Assembly (NCBI GenBank): GCA_035651815.1
Contig: DASRFB010000042.1
Coordinates: 1 to 64,000 of the forward strand
Length of the DNA: 64,000 nt
Reading direction: 5' to 3'
DNA from: VBDM01 sp035651815
GTDB taxonomy: Bacteria; Pseudomonadota; Gammaproteobacteria; Burkholderiales; SG8-39
Shown here piece by piece: positions 32,513 to 41,500 of the stretch. Numbering within the stretch: the stretch's first letter is position 1; every line of letters begins with the position of its first letter. The notes under the pieces are model-generated. The model did not search any database. It was not told where the DNA came from and was given only the letters and a program-made list of their open reading frames with translations. The position numbers were made by a program, and so were the translations under genes.

Positions 32513-35500
32513 ATGCGCTGGCTGGTCCGCGGAATCGCCGTCGTCGCCGTGCTCGCCGCGACGCTCGCCGGCGGCCTCTGGTGGCTGCTGCACAGCGAGG
32601 CGGCCTGGCGCTGGGCGCTCGAGCGGGTGCAATCCTCGAGCGGCGGCGCGCTGCGCATCGAAGGCGAGCGCGGCACGCCGGCGCGCGAGCTGCGCTTCGA
32701 TCGCCTGGTCTACGCGGCGCCGGGCTTCCGCGTCGAGGTCCGCGGCGTCGTGCTGCGCGGCGCCGGGCTCTCGGGCGCGGCGACCGGTCGCATCGCCGTC
32801 GATTCGCTCCACGTCGACGCGATCGAGGTCACGTTGTCGGATCAGCCCGGGCAGGCGCCGAAGCGCGCCGCGCCGCCGCGCCTTGCGCTCCCGCTCGGCG
32901 TGAGCGTCGCGCGGGCCGACGTCGCCGAGGTCACGGTCCGCAGACCGGGCTCGGAGCTCGCGTTCCGCCGGCTCGCCTTCGCCTACGAGGGCGGCCCGAT
33001 GCGCCACCGCGTCGACGGCCTGACCGTGGAGACGCCATGGGGCAGCGCGGCGCTGCACGCCGAGGTCGGCGCCGCCGAGCCCTTCGCGTTCTCCGGCGCC
33101 GGCGCGCTCGCGCGGGCCGACGCACGCTTTCCGCTCGGCGCCGCGATCGAATGGAGGGGCGATCTTCACGGCTTGGCCGCGTCGCTGCGCGGCGCCGCGG
33201 CGGGCGTAGCGGTTCGCGCGCGCGCCGACATGGCGCCGCTCGACGCGCGCCCGCTGCGCTCGCTCGAAGCGAGCGCGGACGCGGTGGACCTCGCGCGCTT
33301 GGTCGAGGGCTTGCCTTCGACCGCGCTTCGCGTCGAGTTGCGCGCGCGCGGCGACCGCGGCCCGTTTCTCTCCGGCGAGCTGTCCGCGGTCAACGCGCGT
33401 CCCGGAACGATCGACGCGGGGCGGCTTCCGCTCGCGCGCCTCGACGCACGCTTCGCGACCGACCTCGAGAGCGTGCGGCTGTCCGATCTGCTCGCGCGCT
33501 CCGCCGGCGGAACGCTCTCGGGCGGCGGCGAGCTCACGCCGAGGGACGCGCGCCTCGCGCTGCGCGCCGCGGACCTCGACCTGCGCCAGCTGCATTCCGC
33601 GCTGAAGCGCACCCGGCTGGACGGGCCGCTCGACGTCGCGGTGTCCGCGCAGCGCCAGACGTTGCGCGGCACGCTCGCGCAAGGCGACCTGAGCGTCAGC
33701 GCCGACGTGGTGAAGCTCGGCTCGCGGGTCGACGTGCGCTCGCTGCGCGCGGCCGCGAACGGCGGCGAGGTCCGGGGCAGGCTCCGGCTCACGCTCGGCG
33801 GCGCGATGCCGCTCAGCGGCGATCTCTCGTTCGCGCGCTTCGACCCTTCGCGCTTCGGCGACTACCCGGAGGGCGCCATCGACGGCAGCGTCGCCGTTCG
33901 CGGCCGGCTGGGCGCGCCGCGCCGCGTCGACGCGAGCTGGACGATCGCTCCCAGCCGGCTCGCCGGGCTGCCGCTCGAGAGCGCCGGCTCCGCGCGCCTG
34001 GAGAACGAGCGCCTGAGCGACGTCAGCGCGGAAGCGCGGCTCGGCGGGTCGCGGATCTCGGCGCGCGGCGCGTTCGGCGGCAAGGAAGATCGGCTCGCCT
34101 GGGTCGTGGACGCGCCTCGCCTCGCCGAAATCGAGCCCCACCTCGCGGGGCGCGTGCACGCCGAAGGCAGCGCGGCCGGCCGCTGGCGCGATCCGCGCAT
34201 CGAATTCTCCGCGCGGGCCGATGCGCTGCGCCTGCCCGGCGGCGTCGCGGTGCGCTCGCTGGCGGCGAAAGGCGCGGTGGGCAAGGACCGCGGCGCGCCG
34301 CTCGAGATCGAGCTGGTCGGGCACGACATCGATGCGCGCGGCGTCACCGTCGGGCGCCTGGAGGCGCGCAGCACGGGCAGTGTCGCCGCGCACGAGGCGA
34401 GCGTGCTCGCCGAGACTCCAGGGGCGCAGTCGTTCCGCGTATCGGCGCGCCTGCGCGGCGGCTGGAACGGCGCCGACGGCTGGTCCGGCGAGCTCCTCGA
34501 GCTGCGCAACGACGGCCGCTATCCGCTGCGGCTGCTGCGTCCGGTCGCGGTGCGCGCGTCCGCGGCGCGGGTCGACGTCGGGCGCGTCGAGGCGACGCTC
34601 GGCGACGGGCGGCTGATCGCGCGCGAATCGGAATGGACGCCGGGGCGCGTGTCCTCGAGCGGCGAGTTCGACGGGCTTCCCGCCGCGTGGCTGCTCGGGC
34701 CCGCGGGGCTCGCCGGCAAGATCGAGTCGACGCTCACGCTCGAGGGCCGGTGGGCGCTGCGCTCGGATCCCGCGCTGAACGGCACGGTGTCGGTGCGCCG
34801 CGGCGGCGGCGACCTCGTGGTGCCCGGCACGCCGCGGATCGCGGCCGCGCTCGAGCGGCTCGCGCTCGCCGCCGTCTTCCGCGACGGCGCGGTGTCGGCG
34901 GAGCTCGCCGTCGCATCGCGGCTCGCGACGCTCTCGGCGCACGCCGAGGCGCGGCCCGAGCCCGGGGGCGACGCGCCGGGTCCGGCCTCCGCGCTCTCGT
35001 TCCGCGCGCACGCCGACGTGGCGCAGCTCGGCACGGTGGCCAAGCCGTTCCTCACGCAGGCCCGGGTCGACGGCCGGATCGGCATCGACGTGCAGGGGCG
35101 CGGGACGCTCGCCCGGCCCGTGATCACGGGCGCCGTGCACGGCGAGGCGATTCGCATCGACGTGCCGCCTTACGGCGTCTATCTCAAGGACGGCAAGCTC
35201 GCCGCCGTCCTCGAGGGAGATCGCGTGCGCGTCGAGGAGCTGTCGATCCGCGGCGGCGAGGGCAGCCTCACCGCGAGCGGCGCGCTGCCGCTGCGCGGCG
35301 CGGGCGGGGGGCGGCTCGAATGGCGCGCGCGGGATCTGGGCGTGCTCGACCGGCCCGACATGCGTCTCGTGCTCTCGGGGCAGGGCGCGGTGGCGCTCGA
35401 GGACGGCCGCGTCGCGGTGTCGGGCGAGCTGCGCGCGCGCTCGGGCTTCTTCGACATCGAGCGCGACCGCCTGCCCGACCTCGGCAACGACGTGGTCGTC

Positions 35501-36253
35501 CTCGGCCAGGCCGCGCCGCCGCGCGAGGCGCTCAAGCGGCCGCCGGTCGCGCTCGACGTCCGGCTCGATCTCGGAGACCGCCTCACGGTCCAGGGCCTGG
35601 GCTTCGACGGAAAGGTCACGGGCCAGCTGCGCGTGTCGACCGACAAGGCGGGCGAGCTGCGCGCCGAAGGCAAGCTGACGGCGAAGGACGCGACCTACCT
35701 CGCCTATGGCCAGGCCCTCAACGTCGACCCGGGCGAGGTGATCTTCGACGGGCCGATCGAGAACCCGGCGCTGAACATCACCGCGTGGCGGCGCAACCAG
35801 GCGGTGGAAGCGGGCGTGCAGATCGGCGGCACCGCGCGCAACCCCCGCGCGCAGCTGGTCTCGAACCCTTCGGTCCCGGATGGCGAGAAGCTCTCGTGGC
35901 TCGTGCTCGGGCGCGCGCCCGACGACGCGACCAAGGCCGACCTCGCGCTGCTGCAGGCCGCCGCGGGCGCGCTGCTGCCGCGCGGCAGCTCGGTGCCGCT
36001 CACGCGGCGCATCGCGCGCACGGTGGGCCTCGACGAGATCACGCTGCGCGGCAACAGCGAGCTCGCCGAGCGCGTGGTCGCGCTCGGCAAGCGCGTGTCG
36101 GACCGGCTCTACGTCAGCTACGAGCAGGCCGTGGGCGCGACCGCCGCCAACCTGGTGAAGCTCGACTACACGCTGTCGCGGCGCTGGTCGGTGCGCGCCG
36201 AGACCGGCACGATCACCGGCCTCGGCCTGTTCTACCGATACTCCTGGGATTGA
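32513..36253 (+). CDS. tamB: Translocation and assembly module inner-membrane component TamB
   Basis: TamB is an AsmA-like bridge protein that works with TamA and in lipid transport between membranes. The 1246-residue protein (E. coli 1259) has an N-terminal anchor (residues 4-27, VRGIAVVAVLAATLAGGLWW), a long repetitive beta-taco region rich in Arg, Ala and Leu, and the DUF490/TamB C-terminal domain with LSWLVLGRAPDDATKAD and GLFYRYSWD at the end. It follows tamA directly. Alternate-frame open readings across this gene are very long because of its GC content and are not genes. Confidence 0.93.
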   Translation: MRWLVRGIAVVAVLAATLAGGLWWLLHSEAAWRWALERVQSSSGGALRIEGERGTPARELRFDRLVYAAPGFRVEVRGVVLRGAGLSGAATGRIAVDSLHVDAIEVTLSDQPGQAPKRAAPPRLALPLGVSVARADVAEVTVRRPGSELAFRRLAFAYEGGPMRHRVDGLTVETPWGSAALHAEVGAAEPFAFSGAGALARADARFPLGAAIEWRGDLHGLAASLRGAAAGVAVRARADMAPLDARPLRSLEASADAVDLARLVEGLPSTALRVELRARGDRGPFLSGELSAVNARPGTIDAGRLPLARLDARFATDLESVRLSDLLARSAGGTLSGGGELTPRDARLALRAADLDLRQLHSALKRTRLDGPLDVAVSAQRQTLRGTLAQGDLSVSADVVKLGSRVDVRSLRAAANGGEVRGRLRLTLGGAMPLSGDLSFARFDPSRFGDYPEGAIDGSVAVRGRLGAPRRVDASWTIAPSRLAGLPLESAGSARLENERLSDVSAEARLGGSRISARGAFGGKEDRLAWVVDAPRLAEIEPHLAGRVHAEGSAAGRWRDPRIEFSARADALRLPGGVAVRSLAAKGAVGKDRGAPLEIELVGHDIDARGVTVGRLEARSTGSVAAHEASVLAETPGAQSFRVSARLRGGWNGADGWSGELLELRNDGRYPLRLLRPVAVRASAARVDVGRVEATLGDGRLIARESEWTPGRVSSSGEFDGLPAAWLLGPAGLAGKIESTLTLEGRWALRSDPALNGTVSVRRGGGDLVVPGTPRIAAALERLALAAVFRDGAVSAELAVASRLATLSAHAEARPEPGGDAPGPASALSFRAHADVAQLGTVAKPFLTQARVDGRIGIDVQGRGTLARPVITGAVHGEAIRIDVPPYGVYLKDGKLAAVLEGDRVRVEELSIRGGEGSLTASGALPLRGAGGGRLEWRARDLGVLDRPDMRLVLSGQGAVALEDGRVAVSGELRARSGFFDIERDRLPDLGNDVVVLGQAAPPREALKRPPVALDVRLDLGDRLTVQGLGFDGKVTGQLRVSTDKAGELRAEGKLTAKDATYLAYGQALNVDPGEVIFDGPIENPALNITAWRRNQAVEAGVQIGGTARNPRAQLVSNPSVPDGEKLSWLVLGRAPDDATKADLALLQAAAGALLPRGSSVPLTRRIARTVGLDEITLRGNSELAERVVALGKRVSDRLYVSYEQAVGATAANLVKLDYTLSRRWSVRAETGTITGLGLFYRYSWD

Positions 36254-36268
36254 GCGCCGCCGGAGACG

Positions 36269-36712
36269 CTAGTGGGCCCCGGCGGTCTGCGAGTGCTGCT
36301 CGCTCGGCTTCGAGATGCCCTTCATCGCTTCGCCCGCGGTGCGGCTCTCGGACTTGCGCGCGAGGTCTCCGAGCGAGAGGATGCCGACCAGCTTCTTCTC
36401 GCGCGTCACGACGGGCAGGCGCCGCACCTGGATGTCGCTCATGTTCTTCGCGACGTTCTTCACGTCGTCGTCCTCGAAGCAGTAGAGCACTTCCTTGCTC
36501 ATCACCTGGCTCACCGGCGTGTCGGGCCCCTGGCCCTTCGCGACCGCGCGCACCGCGATGTCGCGGTCGGTGATCATGCCGATGAGGCGGTCGCTGTCGG
36601 CTACCGGCAGCGACCCGATGTCGCAGTCCTCCATCAGGGCCGCGGCCTCCTCGATCGACTGATCGGCATGGATGAGCATGACGTCACGGGTCATCGCTTC
36701 GCTGACTTTCAT
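36269..36712 (-). CDS. CBS-pair domain protein
   Basis: A 147-residue stand-alone CBS pair, an adenosyl-ligand sensing module. CBS1 begins VSEAMTRDVMLIHADQSIEE and ends ITDRDIAVRAVAKG; CBS2 begins VSQVMSKEVLYCFEDDD and ends GILSLGDLARKS. The tail is short and polar. The start at 36712 is supported by AAGGAG upstream; a longer reading from 36838 runs through the likely promoter. It is transcribed convergently with tamB. The partner it regulates is unknown. Confidence 0.88.
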   Translation of the reverse strand: MKVSEAMTRDVMLIHADQSIEEAAALMEDCDIGSLPVADSDRLIGMITDRDIAVRAVAKGQGPDTPVSQVMSKEVLYCFEDDDVKNVAKNMSDIQVRRLPVVTREKKLVGILSLGDLARKSESRTAGEAMKGISKPSEQHSQTAGAH

Positions 36713-36881
36713 GGGGTCTCCTTTCGTCGTTGCCGCCGGAGCAACTGCGAGGTCGCTCCCGTGCGATATGTTTCCGTTCCGCGGCCTCGCCGAGCCGCGG
36801 CATCCGGGATAGACCGGCTTCGCGCGGCGATGTTTCACCGAGCTGCGACGGCGGCGACGCGTGGGCTACAATGCGTGCGCC

Positions 36882-36968
36882 GCCTGGGTGGCGAAACTGG
36901 TAGACGCAAGGGACTTAAAATCCCTCGGGGGCGACCCCATGCCGGTTCGAGTCCGGCCCCGGGCACCA
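36882..36968 (+). tRNA. tRNA-Leu (TAA)
   Basis: An 87-base type II tRNA: acceptor GCCTGGG/CCCGGGC with one T-G pair, anticodon stem AGGGA/TCCCT with loop CTTAAAA (anticodon TAA), long variable arm CGGGGGCGACCCCAT, T-arm GCCGG-TTCGAGT-CCGGC, discriminator A, and encoded CCA. A -10-like TACAAT lies at 36867-36872. In E. coli this isoacceptor (leuZ) directly follows glyW and cysT; here it is 9.15 kb further on. Confidence 0.97.
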
Positions 36969-37068
36969 TGTGATCTCCGTCGGCTGCTACTGCGAGGACG
37001 AGCGGCGCTGCCACCGCTCGGTGCCGCCCGAGCTTTTGCGCGACCGCGGCGCTAAGATAGCGGCGTGA
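36969..37068 (+). pseudogene. C-terminal remnant of a DUF488 family gene
   Basis: Immediately after the tRNA-Leu CCA, an open frame encodes about 32 residues starting VISVGCYCEDERRCHRSVPP and ending LLRDRGAKIAA before a TGA at 37066-37068. The CYCEDE-R-CHRS segment is characteristic of the C-terminus of DUF488 proteins, which are normally around 120-200 residues. The rest of the gene is missing, its place being taken by the tRNA. This looks like a truncated gene created by recombination at the tRNA 3' end. The assignment rests on a short motif. Confidence 0.6.
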
Positions 37069-37092
37069 AATCGCCGCGAAAGAAAATATAGC

Positions 37093-38067
37093 TTGGCCGA
37101 GACCGAGAACTGGGCCTTCCCGGGCAACCTGCAGCCCGATCCCGCCGACTATCGTTTCCCGCTCGCCGAAGCGCTCGACGCGCTGGTGCTGGTGCGCACC
37201 GAGATCCCGGAGGACGCCTTCACCGCGCCCATTCTCGGCACCGAGCGCGCCGGCAACGGCGTCGTCATCCGCGCCGACGGCCTGGTGCTCACGATCGGCT
37301 ACCTGATCACCGAGGCGAGCGCGGTGTGGCTGACGACGAGCCGCGGCGTCGCCGTCGCCGGCACGCCGCTCGCGTACGACCAGGCGACGGGCTTCGGCCT
37401 GGTGCAGCCGCTCGGGCGGCTCGGCGTCCCGGCGCTCGAGCGCGGCTCGGCGGCCTCCTGCGCGGTGGGCGACGACGTCATCGTCGCGGGACACGGCGGC
37501 CGTGCGCACGCGCTGAAGACCACCGTGGTCGCGAAGCGCGAGTTCGCGGGCTACTGGGAGTACGTGCTCGACGAGGCGATCTTCACGGCGCCCGCGCATC
37601 CGCAGTGGGGCGGCGCGGCGCTGATCGGCGACGAAGGCAAGCTGCTCGGCATCGGCTCGCTGCTCGTGCAGGAGCAGGTCGGCGACAAGAACGTGCAGGG
37701 CAACATGATCGTCCCGATCGACTTCATCGAGCCCATCCTCGACGACCTGCTCAGGTTCGGAGCGCGCTCGGGCGCGCCGCGCGCGTGGCTCGGGCTGTAC
37801 GCGAGCGAGGTGCGCGGCATGCTCGCCGTCGCCGGGGTCGCGCCGCGCGGGCCCGCGGACCGCGCGCAGATCAAGACGGGCGACCTCGTGCTCGAGGTCG
37901 GCGGCCGGCGCGTCACCGCGCTCGCCGACCTGTTCCGCGCGGTCTGGCAGCTCGGCCCCGCGGGCACCGAGGTGCCGCTCACGATCAGCCGCGACGGCAG
38001 GATCTCGCACGTCAGCGTGCGCTCGGGCGACCGCCACGAGTTCCTGAAGAAGCCGCATTTGCACTGA
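37093..38067 (+). CDS. HtrA-like trypsin-fold/PDZ protein lacking the catalytic triad
   Basis: A 324-residue protein with the S1C (DegP) layout: a trypsin-like domain (about residues 25-215) followed by a PDZ domain (about 225-315, GVAPRGPADRAQIKTGDLVLE). Compared with active HtrA, TNAHVV is replaced by TIGYLI, the TDxAxLK region by YDQATGFGLVQ, and GNSGGPL by PQWGGAAL, so His, Asp and Ser are all absent. No signal peptide is seen. The TTG start at 37093 is inferred. An inverted repeat GCGGCG/CGCCGC lies at 37060-37077. It is likely a scaffold or sensor rather than a protease. Confidence 0.8.
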   Translation: MAETENWAFPGNLQPDPADYRFPLAEALDALVLVRTEIPEDAFTAPILGTERAGNGVVIRADGLVLTIGYLITEASAVWLTTSRGVAVAGTPLAYDQATGFGLVQPLGRLGVPALERGSAASCAVGDDVIVAGHGGRAHALKTTVVAKREFAGYWEYVLDEAIFTAPAHPQWGGAALIGDEGKLLGIGSLLVQEQVGDKNVQGNMIVPIDFIEPILDDLLRFGARSGAPRAWLGLYASEVRGMLAVAGVAPRGPADRAQIKTGDLVLEVGGRRVTALADLFRAVWQLGPAGTEVPLTISRDGRISHVSVRSGDRHEFLKKPHLH

Positions 38068-38099
38068 AAGCAGCGCGCGATTGCCGGTACAATCGGCGC

Positions 38100-38540
38100 A
38101 TGATCGTATTCGAGCTGATCTGCCCCGATCGTCATCGCTTCGAAGGCTGGTTCGCCTCGTCCGGGGATTTCGACGGACAGAAGGCCGCCGGCCTGCTCTC
38201 GTGCCCGGTGTGCAGCAGCCCCGGCGTCGAGAAGCTGCTCACCGCCAAGATCGCGAAGGGCGAGCCGCCGCGCGAGGGACGGCCGAACGTCTCCAACGTG
38301 AAGCCCGCGCAGGGCGGGGCCCGGGACCGGCCGACGCTCAAGGACATCGTCGACTTCATCCTCGCCAACACCGAGGACGTCGGCAAGGCCTTCCCCGAGC
38401 AGGCCCGGCGCATGCATTACAAGGAGGCGCCGCACCGGAACATCCGCGGCGTCGCCACGCTCGAGGAGACGCGCGAGCTGATCGAAGAAGGGATCGACGT
38501 GGTCCCGCTTCCCGTCGCCCCGCGGAACGAGCTGAACTGA
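38100..38540 (+). CDS. DUF1178 family protein
   Basis: A 146-residue DUF1178 protein, a family of unknown function found mainly in alpha- and betaproteobacteria. The N-terminus IVFELICPDRHRFEGWFASS and the SCPVCSSPGVEKLLTAKI segment carry Cys residues that may bind zinc in a rubredoxin-like knuckle. The C-terminal half is helical (ALPHRN-type segment EAPHRNIRGVATLEETREL). A -10-like TACAAT lies at 38088-38093, only 7 bases before the ATG. It converges with the oxidoreductase gene, leaving one base between their ends. Confidence 0.88.
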   Translation: MIVFELICPDRHRFEGWFASSGDFDGQKAAGLLSCPVCSSPGVEKLLTAKIAKGEPPREGRPNVSNVKPAQGGARDRPTLKDIVDFILANTEDVGKAFPEQARRMHYKEAPHRNIRGVATLEETRELIEEGIDVVPLPVAPRNELN

Positions 38541-38541
38541 G

Positions 38542-41500
38542 CTAGACGCGCTCGCGCTGCTTCGCGAGCTCCGGCAGGCAATGCCGGATCCACTGCGCGG
38601 TGATCTTCTCCTGCAGCGAGTTCTGCTTGAGCCGCTCGGAGAGCGCGCCGAAATCGACGCAGTCGAGCTCCTGGTCCTGGTTGAAGCACGAGAACACATA
38701 GCTCGTCTTGCCGGTGCGCGCGTCGCGATGCGGCTGCAGGCACTGCGCGCAGATCTCCTTCATCATGCACTGCATCGGCGAGTTGATCGAGCCGATGGCG
38801 AAGTGGTGCGGCTTGAGGTGGGCTTTCAGCACGTCGTGGCGCGCGCGGCCGACCGCCGCCATCATGCGGTCGGAGCCTATCGCGATCAGCCGGTCGGCGT
38901 CGTCCAGGCGCAGCGTGGCGCGCCCGAGCCGCCCGTCGGCGTACGCGTCCATCGCCTGCACGATGTTGCCGACGAACGTCCGGTCCTGCGGCCGCGTCGG
39001 CCGGAAGCCCGGCTCCTCGTCGCAGCACCAGACGACGACGTCGGCCGCGTTCTCGATCTCGGCGACCTTGTAGCGGTCGATCACCTTCTTGTAGCCGGCG
39101 AAGTAGAGCACCTTCGAGCCGCGCGCGCGGAACGCCTGCCCGATCGAGAACAGGACCGCGTTGCCGAGGCCGCCGCCGGCGAGGATCACCGTCTCGTTCG
39201 CCGCGATGTGCGTCGGCGTGCCGGTCGGGCCCATGAGCACCACCGGCTCGCCGGGCTTGAGCATGGCGCACAGGTCGGACGATCCTCCCATCTCGAGCAC
39301 GATCGTCGAGATCAGGCCGCGCGCCTTGTCGACCCAGGCCCCGGTGAGGGCGAGGCCTTCCATCTGCAGCCGCGTCGCGCCGGCGGCACCCGGCACGAGC
39401 GGGGAGAGCGTTTCGTAGTTCTGCAGCCGGTAGAATTGGCCCGGCTCGAACTTGCGCGCGGCGAGCGGCGCGCGCACGACCACCTCGACGATGGTCGGCG
39501 TCAGGCGCTGCACCTCGTGCACCGTCGCGAGCAGCTCGCGCGCGAGGTCCGTGAAGAACTTCGCGGGCTGCTCGGCCGAGCTCGGCCGCTGTTTTGCCAG
39601 GACGCGCGAGACCACGGGGTAACCCTGTCGCGCCGAGCCGAGCGCTTTCACCACGTTGCCGAAGTACGACGGATGCAGGTCGCCGAAGAAGCTGACGAAG
39701 CGGCCGTCGGGCAGGCGCGAGAGCAGCACGTCGGGCCGCTCGGGCTTGGAAATCGAGTATTGCGGCTTGAGCGGCGCCCCGTCCTCGTCGCACGCCCCAA
39801 AATAGCGCCCGTCGAGGCGGAAGTGCGCCGGGTGCTCGCGCGCGAGCACGGTGTTGGGCTGGGTGCCGGCCGCGACGAACACCGTGTGCGCGGGCAGGGT
39901 GTGCTCGGCCGTCTCGTCGCCCAGGCCGCTCGGGCGGCTGAAGCGGATGGCGCGCACCGCGCCGTAGTTGTCGACGTCGACGGCGAGCGGCGACAGGCCT
40001 TCGGCGAAGACGATGCCTTCCTCGAGCGCCTTCTCGACCTCCTCGTGGTTCAGCGTGTACGACGGGCTGTCGACGAGGCGCCGGCGGTACGCGATCGTGA
40101 CGCCGCCCCAGTGGCGCAGCAGCTCGACGATCCCCGGGGAGCGGCCCTCGGCGGCGGCGGCGACGCGCTCGGCGCGGATCGCGCGCGCGTGAGCGAGGAA
40201 CTCCTCGGCGACCTCGCGCTCCTGGTCGTCCCATCGCTCGCGCACGGCGTCCTCGCCGGACTCGGCGGCGAGCGCCTCGAAGCGCGCGAGGAACTTCTCG
40301 ACCTGCACCACGTAGTACGCGAGCGATTCGGTGGCGGTGTCGATCGCCGTCAGGCCGCCGCCGACGACGACCACCGGCAGCCGCAGCTGCATGTTCGCGA
40401 TCGAGCTCTCCTTCGCCGCGCCCGTGAGCTGCAGCGCCATCAGGAAGTCCGACGCCGCGCGCACGCCGCGCGCGAGCCCGTTCGGGATGTCGAGCACGGT
40501 GGGCTTGCCCGCGCCCATGCACAGCGCGACGTGGTCGAACCCGAGCGCGGCGGCGTCCTCGAGCGTCACCGTGCCGCCGAAGCGCACGCCGCCGAACAGG
40601 GCGAACTCCTCGCGCCGCTCGAGCAGCAGCCGCACCATCTTCAGGAAGTTCTTGTCCCAGCGCACCGTGATCCCGTACTCGGCGACGCCGCCGAAGCCCG
40701 CCATGACGCGGTCGTCGAGCGGCTCGACCAGCGAGCTCACATCGCGGATCGGCTCGAAGGCGGTGCGCGCGCCGTCGGCCCCGACGCCCGAGATCGCGGC
40801 CGGCAGCGGCTCGATCTTGAGACCGTCGATGCCGACCACCGCGTGGCCGTCGTTCATGAGGTAGTGCGCGAGCGTGAATCCCGCGGGCCCCATGCCGGCG
40901 ACGAGCACCTTGTAGCCGCTCGGCGCCAGGGGCAGGGGACGGCGCAGGTTGAGGGGATTCCAGCGCGTGAGCAGCGAGTAGATCTCGAAGCCCCACGGCA
41001 GCTCGAGCACGTCCTTCAGCGTGCGCGTCTCGACCTGCGGGATGTCGACCGGGTCCTGCTTCTGGTAGATGCACGCCTTCATGCAGTCGTTGCAGATGCG
41101 GTGGCCGGTCGCGGCGACGGTCGGGTTGTCGATGACGATCACCGCGAGCGCCGAGAGCGCGTTGCCCTGGCTCTTGAGCGTGTGGAACTCGGAGATCTTT
41201 TCCTCGAGGGGACAGCCGGCGAGGGTCACGCCGAACGCGCTCTTCTTGAAAGTCACTTTGTCCGGCGCCCCCGCGGGCGCCTTCTCTTTCAGCCCCTTCG
41301 AGCACGAGTCCTTGCCCTGGGTGTGGCACCAGATGCAGTAGTTGGACTGGTCGAGCGCGCCGACGAGGTCGGTCCCCGGGTCGGTCAGGCCGAAGCCGCG
41401 GCGGCGGCGGATGTGCTCGGGCTTGATCGTGTAGGTCGTGACGCCTTCGCTCGCCGCGGTCTGCGCGTGCTTCAGCAGATGCATCGGATCGGTCTTCGCC

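Noticed and set aside
32390..36573. Very long open frames (over 900 codons) on both strands overlapping tamB
   Set aside because: GC-rich third positions suppress stops; the tamB frame alone shows an anchor, AsmA-like region and the DUF490 end.
27732..36881. Genomic island or prophage between tRNA-Cys and tRNA-Leu
   Set aside because: No integrase, transposase or phage gene is present and composition matches the surroundings; tamAB is core. Only the rearrangement itself is reported.
36861..37055. A 64-codon plus-strand frame across tRNA-Leu
   Set aside because: It runs through the tRNA; the DUF488-like remnant is in a different frame.
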